Positions 34,603 through 45,599 of a stretch of 64,000 nucleotides of DNA are shown in pieces (position 1 is the stretch's first letter; every line of letters starts with the position of its first letter). The position numbers and the translations under genes are program-made. The stretch is taken from assembly GCA_030220185.1 (NCBI GenBank), contig JASPKZ010004571.1, positions 372,001-436,000 of the forward strand. The letters run 5' to 3'. The notes beneath the pieces were generated by a model. It did not search any database and was not told the origin of the DNA. It saw nothing but the letters and a program-made list of their open reading frames with translations. This DNA is from Diploptera punctata. Lineage: Eukaryota > Arthropoda > Insecta > Blattodea > Blaberidae.

Positions 34603-34625
34603 ATATATATATATATATATATACA

Positions 34626-35547
34626 CAGGGTGAAAATTATTTAAACCGACAAACTCTGAGAGGTTGTAGGGGACACCAAAACAAATATTTTTCCCTAATG
34701 TCATTTTTTTCCTATGAGGATTATTTAAACCGGTATAGGAAATTTTATCTGGCGGCAAATTAATTAAACCAACAAACACTTTTGCATTTTTATTACCAAG
34801 AGACAACACATTAACACAACACAATTACTTAAATTACAGTAGAGGTTCAAAAATGCCTCCATTGACATGTAAACAAAGGTTACACCGGCGGATCATGTTC
34901 TGTCTAACACGGGCAAAAACTCCAGGAGTATCGTTAATTGCTCCTGCTGCTGCTACTATCCGGGCAACCAGATCCTTTTCTGATGCAACAGGAGTTGTGT
35001 AAACAAGGTTGCGCATCTCTCCCCACACAAAAAGAATCCAAAGGGGTCATATCTGGGGATCGAGCAGGCCATGGTACAGGACCACCTCTGCCAATCAACT
35101 TTTCTGAAAACCGTTGGTTCAAGAATCGACGCACACGACGACTGAAATGTGCCGGCGCCCCGTCATGTTGGAACCACATGCGTTGTCTTGTAGGGAGCGG
35201 GACGTCTTCCAGCAATTCTGGCAATGCTCTGGCGAGAAAATTGTAATAGTACCTGCCATTTAATGGCCTAGGTAGGAGATATGTCCCAATTAAACAGTCC
35301 CCAACAACACCGGCCCACACATATCAGGTGTATCGCTCCATTAGTAAACAGATACAATTCACTACTACACTGGTGGACAAAACAATTCCTACTATCAACA
35401 GCAGTTGCAGTCATGACAACCGAAGAGCGTAATACCCCCTCTACTGGTTTAAGTAATCCTCATAGAAAAAAATTGCATTAGGGAAAAACATTTGTTTTGG
35501 TGTCCCCTACAACCTCCCAGAGTTTGTCGGTTTAAATAATTTTCACC

Positions 35548-35550
<3 letters not shown>
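34626..35550 (-). mobile_element. Tc1/mariner-type element with DD41D spacing, 925 bp
   Basis: Inverted ends of about 105 bases (CAGGGTGAAAATTATTTAAA) are nearly identical. They sit in a (TA)n run; the right flank is TA and the left is CA, probably a mutated TA. Internally deleted: the first third of the transposase is missing. Confidence 0.92.
34834..35320 (-). pseudogene. DD41D transposase C-terminal two thirds
   Basis: Reads MWAGVVGDCLIGTYLLPRPL, FQHDGAPAHFSRRVRRFLNQ (second D) and PWPARSPDMTPLDSF (third D, 41 residues between them). A one-base frameshift is followed by WGEMRNLVYTTPVASEKDL and VRQNMIRRCNLCLHVNGG. The aspartate spacing sets it apart from the DD34E element at 25 kb. The N-terminal HTH and first D are absent. 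Confidence 0.88.

Positions 35551-35597
<47 letters not shown>
35551..35597. repeat. (TA)n right of the DD41D element
   Basis: The same dinucleotide array as 34603-34625, split by the transposon. Confidence 0.95.
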
Positions 35598-35599
<2 letters not shown>

Positions 35600-35831
35600 C
35601 AAATGAAATACATATACAAGAATTAGATCAAACATTATTAATACAAACCTGCAACATGTTCTTATGATCACTCGTACAGCCACAAGTTACAGACACCATT
35701 GGTCTTCTAAGAGACCAGGCAATACAAGAAATCAATAAAAAATGAGGCAGATATTTTAGATAAACCGAGAAAATTGACAAAAGAACTCATTAATCAATAC
35801 TAAATTATTTACGAGACACAAAGTTTCAAAC

Positions 35832-36353
35832 TTACTTACTTACTCACTGACACTATCGAACCCGTAGGTTCATGGCCGCGCGAACATAAGCTCTCCATAC
35901 ATCCCTATCCTGAGCTAATGTTTGCCAATCATTCCCTGTATAATCTACTTCCCTCAAATCATAGTTAATGCTATTCTCCCACCTCATTCTTGGTCTACCA
36001 ACTGGGCGTTTTCCCTCTGGCTTTCTTACAAGAAGCTTATATGCAAGTCTTTCATTCCCCATACGTGCAACATGTCCTGCCCATCGCAATCTACGAGACT
36101 TAACTGTTCTTATTATATCTGGCTTCCTATAAAGACCGTGTAGTTCATTGTTATGTAGTCTTCTCCATTCACCTGTCTGTTCATCTCTCTTTGGTCCAAA
36201 AATTGTCCTAAGTACTTTATTCTCAAATACTCGTAATCTCGTTTCCTCCCTTAAAGTAAGAGTCCATGTTTCGCACCCATATAGTATAACTGGTAGAATA
36301 ATAGTTTCATATATTTTCAGTTTAACGTTTTTTGAAAGGAGTTAGGACATTTT
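35832..36353 (-). mobile_element. RTE-A 3' fragment with 12-bp TSD
   Basis: AAAGTTTCAAAC at 35820-35831 and 36354-36365. Minus strand reads VFENKVLRTIFGPKRDEQ..., RWAGHVARMGNERLAYKLLV, GRPRMRWENSINYDLREVDY and RDVWRAYVRAAMNLRVR, then the UACG hairpin and (GTAA)n tail. Few mutations, so relatively young. Confidence 0.93.
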
Positions 36354-36365
36354 AAAGTTTCAAAC

Positions 36366-36742
36366 ATGATTCATAATAAAGACAAATCAAGTGGCAGATT
36401 TGTTTTTATTTTAGAGAAGAGCGTGAGATAATAAGATAAACAAAAAAAAACACCAAAACGTGTTATTATAGCAAAACGTAAAGTAAAACACAAATATTTT
36501 CAACAGATGTAATATAATAAAGTGGTTGCTAATGGTTTACCTTTACCTTGACTGAAAGATCTTCCTATTTCTATTAAGAAGCACAATATAATTTTTTTTC
36601 TTAAAAGACTTACATTTGGAATGTTTTTGCTACGACTATTTAAACTCATGCCCCAAAAGTGAGTCAATGACCAATCACATTTCAACGAATTTTGATTTAC
36701 AACCAGTCGTGTTTTACGTCGATTTTATCAACTTAATTTTAC
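36366..36742. other. unassigned, right part a second partial U2
   Basis: 36625-36715 repeats the U2 block containing CAATGACCAATCACATTTCA found again at 36849, i.e. a truncated U2 fragment next to the main copy. Confidence 0.5.
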
Positions 36743-37444
36743 CATAAGTAATGCCACGAATGATGTCCAGATTATCGATACATTCGCGACTCACGATCTG
36801 AGGAGTGAATTTATCTGACTATTTAACTCATACCACAAATGCTAGTCAATGACCAATCACATTTCAATGAATTTTGTTTTACAACCAATAAAGACAGTCG
36901 TGTTTCATCTCGCTCTTTATCGATTTCTCTTTACCAGTTCCTGCTTTTGTGATAAAGAAAGCTCCTCCTTTTTAATGTTCCGAACAGGTCAAAGCATTAT
37001 TTTTCTCCAACAAATACATTGAATATAGAAAATAATGAAAAGATTCCTTGATTTTACTGAGTTGTTTACTAAAAAATAAACGAATAACCCGTAATGTTGA
37101 TTATGATATATAGTTTGATGTGTTTCATTAATTCTCCACTTGGGTGCACAGTTACAATATTGCGATCTTATTTGGCAATAAATAATATGATTAAGCAGCA
37201 GTGAATGAACATAACCTCACATTTCTGATTTGTTTTCAAACATCGCCGTTTACATTAAATATATAAATATTTTAAAATAACTATAGTTAAACAATGATTT
37301 GTGAGTAAACAGCTTAAATTTATTCGTTAAATAGTCCTAACAAATGCCACTTTTGATTTCCAAATTCTCTAGATAAATTCACTCCTCACTTCATAAGTCC
37401 TGAATTTATCGATAATTTGGAAATCACTCGTGGCATTACTTATG
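36743..37444. repeat. U2 repeat, copy 1, with inverted ends
   Basis: Left CATAAGTAATGCCACGAATG and right complement CATAAGTAATGCCACGAGTG begin 60-85-base imperfect inverted ends, both containing ATTATCGATA and GGAGTGAATTTATC. About 700 bp and non-coding. Copy 2 lies inverted at 61421-62760. Likely a non-autonomous DNA transposon of unknown superfamily. Confidence 0.75.
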
Positions 37445-37474
37445 ATAATTTGGAATTCAAGAGTTGCATTTAAA

Positions 37475-37788
37475 GTAAAGTAAAAAGTAAAGTGATCCCA
37501 CTACAGGCCTCAGGAGGCCCTCGGGGTAGTAGGAGGTTAAGACTCCCACTTTTTCTAGACAATTGTCAGTCCATGTCAGCCGGGTTGTTAGCCCTGCGTG
37601 ACGGCCGGCTTTACCCCCAGAACAAGCGTCTGATACTCATTTCCATTAGAGGCTGAGTCAATCCCTGAACCATAGTGCCGCCAGAGGGTTTGGGTCAATT
37701 TAAAAATCCCGACCCCACGGGACTCTAACCCTCGACCTTCCGGCTTGTAGCGCAGTGCCTTAACCACTGCGCTACGGCGTGTCCCCAG
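37475..37788 (-). mobile_element. SINE-5 (tRNA-derived), single copy
   Basis: Minus strand starts GGACACGCCGTAGCGCAGTG (A-box region), with GAGGGTTAGAGTCCCG at the B-box position. Near its 3' end is AGGGCCTCCTGAGGCCT. No second copy seen. Confidence 0.65.
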
Positions 37789-38132
37789 ACAAGACAATGA
37801 GTACCTGCAGAGAGCGATGTTCTCTGATCAAGCAATGTCTGTGTCTGAACATGTTAACCGCCATAACGTTCGGATATGGAGGTACTGGTGATTTACCAGA
37901 CTCAGCATACCACCATACATACTGGGCCTCTTCTTGTGGTGTCGTCATTGTCGTTTAAATCACAATCTACAAAAAAAATGCAAACAAAACTTTAAACCGC
38001 ATGTCTCTATGTTCAAACAGTTTACGAGCTAAGTTAAATTAATTTGGTAGCAGGACTTTGTGGACACACTGTATAAACTTCAATTGCAAAATAATGTGAT
38101 GTGCATAAGCACTAGCGTTCTGTTCACTTATA
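37789..38132. other. unassigned
   Basis: Nothing recognised. Confidence 0.3.
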
Positions 38133-38143
38133 ACTTACTATAT

Positions 38144-38486
38144 CCATAGTAATTCTGCCCGAAGGCAGGTCCTTCACTGCAATCATAGCATTTTCATGCT
38201 ATGCTTGTAGCTTTACTAGGGAATTGTAGGTGTGGTAGCTTCCCGTTGCTTTCCACACCGGTGAAGGATGATGGTGGTGGTGATGATGATAATGATAAGG
38301 ATGATTATGATGGCCATATGATTTCGGGGACCGTTTGGGCCTTAACGTTTTCCTGACATTTGACTTACAGGTGAGGAAAACCCCCGATAAAAACCTCACC
38401 CAGAAAAACTGCCCCGACCGGGGATTGAACCCGGGCCCGCTGCGTGACAAGGCAGCACGCTACTTCGAGACCACAGCGGTGGACTT
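38144..38486 (-). mobile_element. SINE-1, subfamily A, with 11-bp TSD
   Basis: ACTTACTATAT at 38133-38143 and 38487-38497. Full-length. Confidence 0.95.
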
Positions 38487-38644
38487 ACTTACTATATCTA
38501 GAGACATAAACAAGTATACTCGGACCAACGGATCTGTGCACCTATAGCGCTGGCATCGTTATTAGAGAAGTACACGTCTATACTCAGGCCATTTAACTGC
38601 ACTCCCCTCCCACTACGTCAAACAGTACCCAACAGTAACTTATC

Positions 38645-39394
38645 CAACACGCACACACTATTGAGTAACACTAAGGAATTAGGACTGGAAGTAAATATCA
38701 ATAAAACTGAATATATGGTCACACGTAGAAATACATTATATAATGGAAATGGACAGCTAATGACAAATGAGAGAAATTTTGAGGAAGTGGCTGAATTCAA
38801 ATAGGAATGAGATGCACAAAGAAATTTAACATAGGCTCAATTGTGGAAATGCGTGCTATTATGCATTTCAGAGACTCTTGATGTCCCAACTCCTTTCAAA
38901 AAACGTTGAACTTAAAATATATAAAACTATTATTCTACCAGTTATATTACATGGATACGAAACATGGACTCTTAATTGAAGGGAGGAAATGAGATTGCGA
39001 GTATTTGAGAATAAGGTACTTAGGAGAATTTTTGGACCAAGGAGAGATGAACAAACTGGCGAATGGAGAAGACTACATAACAATTATCTACATGGTCTTT
39101 ATAGGAAGCCAGATATAATAAGAACAGTTAAGTCTCGTAGACTGCGATGGGCAGGACATGTTGCACGTATGGGGAATGAAAGACTTGCATGGCAGCTTCT
39201 TGTAGGAAAGCCAGAGGGAAAACGCCCAGTTGATAGACCAAGAATGAGGTGGGAGAATGACATTAACTATGATTTGAGGGAAGTAGATTATACAGCGAAT
39301 GATTGGAAAGCATTAGCTCAGGATAGGGATGTATGGAGAGCTTATGTCCGCGCGGCCACGAACCTACGGGTTCAATAGTGCCAGTGAGTAAGTA
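38645..39394 (+). mobile_element. RTE-A 3' portion with 11-bp TSD
   Basis: AGTAACTTATC at 38634-38644 and 39395-39405. Encodes LGLEVNINKTEYMV, the NERNFEEVAEFK block, YETWTLN (family YGCETWTL) and a 129-codon open stretch from 38989 with FGPRRDEQTGEWRRLHNNYL and RWAGHVARMGNERLAWQLLV. Two stops in the upstream half. The tail is (GTAA)n. Confidence 0.93.
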
Positions 39395-39502
39395 AGTAAC
39401 TTATCGAGTAGGGATGTTGCCAAACTTTCCCCAGTGTCAAGGTTCTTGAATATTGAATAATGCAAGGTTGGAGTTGAGTTGACAACACTGTAGTGCAAGT
39501 GC

Positions 39503-39504
<2 letters not shown>

Positions 39505-39559
<55 letters not shown>
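39505..39559. repeat. (GA)n microsatellite
   Basis: 27 uninterrupted GA dinucleotides. Confidence 0.98.
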
Positions 39560-39560
<1 letters not shown>

Positions 39561-40190
39561 TAGGAATGCAGGGAGGGAAATGATTTACCGAGGCAGAAGA
39601 GGAAGTAGGCTTCAGTTCGCATATCTTAGGGGGCACAGATCCGTTGGACAGACAATACTATTATCTTTCATAAAGGAAACGCCCCTTCACTACCCGCCTC
39701 TGGAAATTGCTATATGGCTATTTGATGCTGCCATACAAACTTCAAGGATGACAGTTTCGCACAAGTGTAGACTAAGATAAGCAAAGCATATTTTGAGAAT
39801 AGCAGAAGCTGTCATGTAGTTGCGACGTTAATCTATTATGGGAAGAAAGGTTGTCAGTCTAGCAAATTGACTAGTTGAATGAATTAATGACAGTGTGGCG
39901 GGCGGTATGTTAACTCACTGAATAATTGGATGACTCAAGTAATTACGGTATTAATTGCACGCTCTGTGATGTTGCAACTGGTGTCTCAAACTATGACAAA
40001 TTTCGTCATATGTTTTAATAATGTTATGGAACTGTCACATGAAATTACTTCAGACTTATCAAGGATTCTACTTTAATTCGAAATGCTTCATACATTTACG
40101 AATACTTTGAAGAAACCAACCACTATTCGGAAGCAAACCATTCGAGCGAAATATGAGATAGAAATACTGAGCTTACTTAATATGCTTGTA
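39560..40190. other. unassigned
   Basis: A 95-codon frame overlaps the GA run; its unique part has no recognised motif. Confidence 0.35.
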
Positions 40191-40192
40191 TC

Positions 40193-40310
40193 TATAGTAA
40201 TTCTATCTATAGTAATTCTGCCAGAGGGCAGGCCGTTCACTGCAAACATAGCATTTCCAAGCTATGCTTTTATAGATGTGGTAGCTTCCCATTGCTTTTA
40301 AATATTGCAT
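40193..40310 (-). mobile_element. SINE-1 3' fragment
   Basis: Only the end with the two hairpins is kept (CATAGCATTTCCAAGCTATG, CTGCCAGAGGGCAG). TATCTATAGTAATTC is duplicated at its tip. Confidence 0.8.
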
Positions 40311-40433
40311 GCATGTGACATAGTGTTTCAGTTAATCTGTTTCTCTTAAGATTTTAAGCTTAAATCAAAATGTTTTTAATGTGCCCTAGCAAGTACATGG
40401 GAAGATGAACTCAAAATTAGAGGATGAAAGTTC

Positions 40434-40548
<115 letters not shown>

Positions 40549-40576
40549 CCTTTAAAGCTGGATATATTTGGACCTG

Positions 40577-40603
40577 TTGTTATTATTATTATTATTATTA
40601 TTA

Positions 40604-40662
<59 letters not shown>

Positions 40663-40680
40663 ATCATCATTATTATTACT
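40577..40680. repeat. (ATT)n microsatellite
   Basis: Separated from the GT run by 28 bases; no retroelement end recognised beside it. Confidence 0.95.
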
Positions 40681-40897
40681 TCTTTATTTAGGAATATTCC
40701 ACAATAGAGTGTTTTCTCCTTCAATCCAAAGTGATTTGTCGCCAGAGGTTCCTGTCTAAAGCATCTTCTTCCCTCAAATCTCTAGCTTCCATACTTCTCT
40801 TCACTCCAGTTGTTAGCTGTAAAAAATGAGATGACTAATTATATAATCTTATATAATTATATAAAATTACATAATCCTATAATTATGTATAATTATA
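40681..40897. other. unassigned
   Basis: Nothing recognised. Confidence 0.3.
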
Positions 40898-41996
40898 CTA
40901 GCTGGCTATATATATAGAAGTCCCGGCCACGCGTTGCTGTGGCTAAGGTATACGTTAAATTATCTTGTAGTAAACTAAGTGAGAAATCTAAATCAGAAAG
41001 TTTTTGTTTTACACCATTTTTTAGTTCTGGTACGTTAACTACACCCGGTATAAATATGGGTGGTGGTTTATGTGGAAGTGGTTTTGTTGATTGAGATGAA
41101 TTTATGTTGTCTGCATTCTCAGTATCATCCATAAGTGTATCATAAGGATTATATACATTTATTGATGGAATATTTTGAGGAAGCTTGCTGATTTCATTAT
41201 ACTTTCGTTTTTTTCTACGAACTTGTTGGCAGTTTGGATTCTCATCATCATCAAGAAGTCTCTGTATAGTAATATCATCTTGTGATATATTATAGTCATC
41301 TTGTTTTTCATTTAATTGAGGCACGGAGATTGTTTCTGTAATATTAGGCATATTATTATAACTAACAGACTTACTTACAGTTCTGTTATTCCGTTCCTTA
41401 GGACTTTCATATGTTTTTAAATTGACATTCTTCTTAAATGTAAGCTTTATGTCACATAGGCCTATATCAATTTGCGGAAATTCACTTGATATATTATCAT
41501 TCATGGTCTCTAAAACTGATTCGCCACATTGTTCAATGTCCCTTCTCGGTCCAGTTAAATTTAAATTAAGTTGCTGTCTTTCAGCCAGATTACTTAAAAC
41601 TAATACTTACACACGAAATTAATATTATTATCAATATATTGAAAATAAAATTAACACAAACACACTTAAATTATGAAATAATCAATATTTGTAATTCAAT
41701 TGAAATTCGCGGTTGCAACAAAAAGCACAGCCACCTGGTTAAATAATAAACCAATTACCTTGCACGGCCATCTGTTAGAATCGTATGGAACTCACAGATA
41801 ATTATAACTCTTTGTTAAATAATAAACAAATAATTTGCAATAAAAATAATGCGACTATAAATTTAGTTATAAACTTCCCTAAGTCTCAAGTTGGATCACA
41901 CTGCACACAGTGTACAATATTATATTAAAATCGGTTCAGTAGTTTAGGATTCCATCGCGGACAAACAACGTGACACGTAATTTTTATATATTAAGA
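40898..41996 (-). mobile_element. Helitron-like unit carrying a LINE ORF1 fragment
   Basis: Minus strand begins TCTTAATATATAAAAATTAC after an A and ends GCCAGCTAG before a T. This matches Helitron ends (5' TC, 3' CTAG, insertion between A and T). Upstream of the end is a GCCAC/GTGGC stem in a GCAACGCGTGGCCGGG block typical of arthropod Helitron tails. The stem is further from the end than usual (about 28 bases). No Rep/helicase inside, so it would be non-autonomous. Confidence 0.5.
40911..41504 (-). pseudogene. Jockey-type ORF1 (gag-like) N-terminal fragment
   Basis: 198 codons are open. A polar N-terminus is followed by a basic stretch RRKKRKYNEI and PHKPPPIFIPGVVNVPELK. That block resembles the KPPPIF-type sequence preceding the zinc knuckles of Jockey-superfamily ORF1 proteins. 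The zinc knuckles themselves are absent, the frame running instead into the Helitron-like tail. ORF1 normally binds element RNA; this fragment probably does not. Confidence 0.55.
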
Positions 41997-42180
41997 TAAT
42001 CTTAACTAATTATAAAAAAAAGTGTATCATTCTTGAATATATATTTGCCTGATGCAAATATTTGAAAGAATTAAAATGTTAAATCCTTCTAGGGATATTT
42101 AATTTGAATTCCTTGTATTCTCATTGGTTTAAAGGAGTATATATTTATATTAGATTCATTAAATAAACATATATATATAG

Positions 42181-42494
42181 TCCACCGCTGTGGTCTCGAG
42201 GTAGCGTGCTGCCTTGTCACGCTGCGGGCCCGGGTTCGATTCCCGGTTGAGACAGGGGCTCCTGGGTGAGGTTTTTTTGGGTTTTTTCCTCACCTGTAAG
42301 ACAAATGTCAGGAAGCTTAGGGCCCAACGGTCCCCGAAAATCATCCGGTCATCATCATCATCATCCTTCAGCTGTGTGGAAAGCAACGGGAAGCTACTAT
42401 ATCTATAATTCCCTAGTAAAAGCTGCAAAGCATAGCATGAAAATGCTATGATTGCAGTGAAAGACCTGCCCTCGGGCAGAATTACTATGTATGG
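42181..42494 (+). mobile_element. SINE-1, subfamily B, flanked by (AT)n
   Basis: Full-length from TCCACCGCTGTGG to ACTATGTATGG. An ATATATAT run abuts both ends. Confidence 0.93.
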
Positions 42495-42554
42495 AGATAT
42501 ATATTATAACTATATTCTTGACATTTGGTAATGAAGGTAAATATGATATGTAAG

Positions 42555-42740
42555 AAAAACGAATGCTTGAGTCGGGATTTTAACCCGAGTCTCTAAACTC
42601 TGTACCCAAGTGTTCCAACACACAAACATACATTTTTCTTATATATGTAGTATTCTCAATTCACACAAGAGGTAGCGGAAAATCGTTCCGACTGACATCT
42701 TGTGGCCAACATAACAGTTAAGCAAATAAATAGCCTATAT
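42555..42740 (-). mobile_element. SINE-6 copy
   Basis: Minus strand has a tRNA-like head with GGGTTAAAATCCCG (B-box-like), then the body that recurs at 25060-25176. Confidence 0.6.
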
Positions 42741-42754
42741 ATGACATTATAAGA

Positions 42755-42850
42755 AAAATAAATGCCTGGACGGGATGTGAACCCGGACCTCTGGGTTAGT
42801 ACCATAGTGTGCTATCTATTACACCACCGGGCAAATCCAATACAAACATT
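42755..42850 (-). mobile_element. second tRNA-like SINE head
   Basis: Minus strand GCCCGGTGGTGTAATAGATA ... GGTCCGGGTTCACATCCCG has A- and B-box spacing of a tRNA. It is joined to SINE-6-like AAGAAAAATAAATG sequence. No intact acceptor stem or anticodon arm, so not called as a tRNA gene. Confidence 0.55.
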
Positions 42851-42858
42851 TATATTTC

Positions 42859-42867
<9 letters not shown>

Positions 42868-42890
<23 letters not shown>
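42868..42890. repeat. (AT)n left of SINE-1
   Basis: Dinucleotide run at the SINE 3' end. Confidence 0.9.
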
Positions 42891-43220
42891 CCATACATAG
42901 TAATTCTGCCCGAAGGCAGGTCCTTCACTGCAATCATAGCATTTGCATGCTATGCTTGCAGCTTTACTAGGGAATTGTAGGTGTGGTAGCTTCCCGTTGC
43001 TTTCCACACCGGTGAAGGATGATAATGATGATGATGATGATGATGATGGCCATATGATTTCGGGGACCGTTTGGGCCTTAAAGTTATCCTGACATTTGTC
43101 TTACAGGTGAGGAAAAACCCCGATAAAAACCTCACCCAGAAAAACTGCCCCGACCGGGGATCGAACCCGGGTCCTCTGCGTGACAAGGCAGCACGCTACC
43201 TCGAGACCACAGCGGTGGAC
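42891..43220 (-). mobile_element. SINE-1, subfamily A, flanked by (AT)n
   Basis: Full-length. CACATATATATATT follows the head. Confidence 0.93.
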
Positions 43221-43363
43221 ACATATATATATTATATTCTCCATTATTATTAGATGTAGCCAGAATTTGATCTTCACTGCCATCTGGTAGCTAACTATAA
43301 CAAGTAAGCAAATTAAAGAGAATATTTTTACTTTATAGATGTTATAATTAAAAATTCAATTAT

Positions 43364-43396
<33 letters not shown>

Positions 43397-44089
43397 CTTT
43401 AAGTAGGAGTCAATCAACAATTAGAATTAAGATCCCGCTCACATGACATTTAAAATGTATGTGATGATGGCAGTTACTTAAATCAGTCGCTATTTGGACA
43501 CGTCTCCGCAGTTATGTGAGGATATAATGGCGCCAAGTGTTGATGGATGCAAATAATAACGGGAAAATGTAAGCCGAAAAATATTTCTTTTAAAATTGTG
43601 TTGTATTGTATTAAAAGAAGAATATTTCAACTTGAAGTTAAATTGCAATGTAGCCTTAATTTTCTATCGCGAAAGAGAACATTGATAACTGTTGTATAAC
43701 GCGACTTTCCACAGTAGCAATTTTTTGTTGGTATTTCAGTGAAATCGTATAAATTTGAAAAAAAAATCATCAAGGTCTTGTAATCCGTCGTAAAGTGGCT
43801 GAATGTTGTTTTAAAATATATGTGTGACGACCCACTTGATAAATAGGTTGATTAAATTCTAAAATAGTTCCGTCCGGCTTAATCGTGTGAGACTTTTGAG
43901 AAAGATCGTTATTACGTGGTGGGTTTCAAGCCCGACGCACAACCCCCAACCTGGATGACCGGAGGTTTTCAGTTGGGGTCTCTTTCCCTTACAAGGTTAC
44001 CTTCTCCTCAGCTGACTAGCATAACTTACGAAGAAGAAGAAGATATAAATAAGAAAATGCAGAAAATTCAACATTGCGAAACAATCAGA
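43221..44089. other. mostly unassigned; (AT)n at 43368-43394
   Basis: 43240-43320 weakly resembles SINE-6 (GCCATCTGGTAGCTAAC). A GAAGAAGAAGAAGA run at 44029-44042 marks the end of an unidentified element. Confidence 0.35.
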
Positions 44090-44495
44090 TAAACACTGAG
44101 GAACAAAGTAAGAAAGGATATGCAGCTAAGATTTTACTCAACGATGACACTACCAGTGGCGATATATGAAAGTGAGGCCTGGGTCTTAAAGGAAAAAGAA
44201 AAAAAAGTAAAATTCAGGCAGCGGAAATGAGATTCCTACGGGCTGTGAAAGGTTGTTCAAGAGAACATATTAGAAATGAGAATATTAGAGAGGAAATAAA
44301 AGTTAAACCACTTTTTCAACAAATAGAAGAATACAGGAACAATTGGATAGAACATCTGCAAAGAATGACTAAGGATAGGATACCAAAGATGGAACTGGTG
44401 TATAATCCAAGAGGACGAAGATCGATAGGAAGACCAAGAAAGCGCTGGGCTGAACAGATGTCAGATCGGAACAGACAAAGACCTAATCCGTGAAG
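44090..44495 (+). pseudogene. LINE-G 3' portion
   Basis: Reads LRNKVRKDMQLRFYSTMTLP, then an 88-codon open frame with RDRI-like RMTKDRIPKMELVYNPRGRR and GRPRKRW. Terminal hairpin AGAC..GACCT at 44473-44484 (one mismatch). The GAA tail is lost, replaced by GATGATAATGATG. Confidence 0.82.
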
Positions 44496-45060
44496 TTGAT
44501 GATAATGATGAAATTCTAAAATATATTTGCACCGTGCGTTAATACTTCTTATTGGAACATTTATGTATAGAAGTTATCTCATACATCCAAGTATATAATG
44601 ATAAGGAGAAATTACTGTTCTAAAGACGTGGTAACGATCACTAAATAAGTGAATATAGAAGATATGATAGAGGATTTTAATGGTAGTAATGAAGGTGGAA
44701 GTTGCCCTCCACGACACATAAAGTCTCTGCGCTTCAGAAGCAACTGATGACGTTAGTGGTTTGGGACTAACCACAACTTGTTCTGAAACAAGGTACATCC
44801 TTCGGAAACTTTGAGAAACCATCAACAAGAGTCTAGGGAACATATGTTTGTAGTACAGTAATAAAATCATTATTAACGTGGAGTACATATATATTATCAG
44901 TACTTTAAAAATCAGGGTAGACTATAGTTGATATATTAAGTAAAATAATAAAATCCGTACCTGATATATCAAGCGTCCTCGACTAAAACAAACTGCAGTT
45001 TAAAAAGTTTGTCAGACAATTACGTCTTTAGAAACATGTTCCATCATTAGAATTAAATGA
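44496..45060. other. unassigned
   Basis: The minus-strand 104-codon frame has no recognised motif. Confidence 0.35.
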
Positions 45061-45064
45061 ATCG

Positions 45065-45555
45065 TGATTTCTTGTGGAAACAAATTTAGAAAAATATAAC
45101 AGACTAAATGGTGTAATTAGGAGAAATTTTGGAAAATAAATGAGGAAAGAAATCCAATTGAGATTTCATAATGCCATAGCCAAACCGGCTCTACTACACG
45201 GAAGTGAATGCTGGACACTTCGAGCAAAAGATAAATCCCGCATTAATAGTTCACAAATGAGATTCCTCCGATCACTAACTGGAGTAACTTTAAGGGATAG
45301 AATGAAGAATGATGAGATAAGGATGCAGTGGAATAGTAAGGAAATGGTTGAACATACACAAAATTATCAGATTAAATGGTTCCAACACGTCCAGAGAATG
45401 TTCCCGTTTACCAAAGATGATTTACCACCTCAACCCTAAAGGCAAAAGAGACCTCGGAAGACCCTTCAACCGATGGAAAGATCAGTTTTTGTAGTCGCAG
45501 AACGGGCATCATCACCCAATACTGCATACGGAAGAAGAAGAAGAAGAAGAAGTGA
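45065..45555 (+). pseudogene. LINE (same family as 57984-58595), post-RT domain with GAA tail
   Basis: NRLNGVIRRNFGK, a stop, then MRKEIQLRFHNAIAKPALLH, GSECWTLRAKDKSRINSSQM and NYQIKWFQHVQRM. A small deletion shifts the frame near 45400. It preserves sequence upstream of IQLRFHN that is deleted in the 58-kb copy. (GAA)n at 45532-45553. Confidence 0.88.
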
Positions 45556-45599
45556 TTTCTTCTTACCTCATACTTTTATGTTTTTTTTTTAACACAGCA

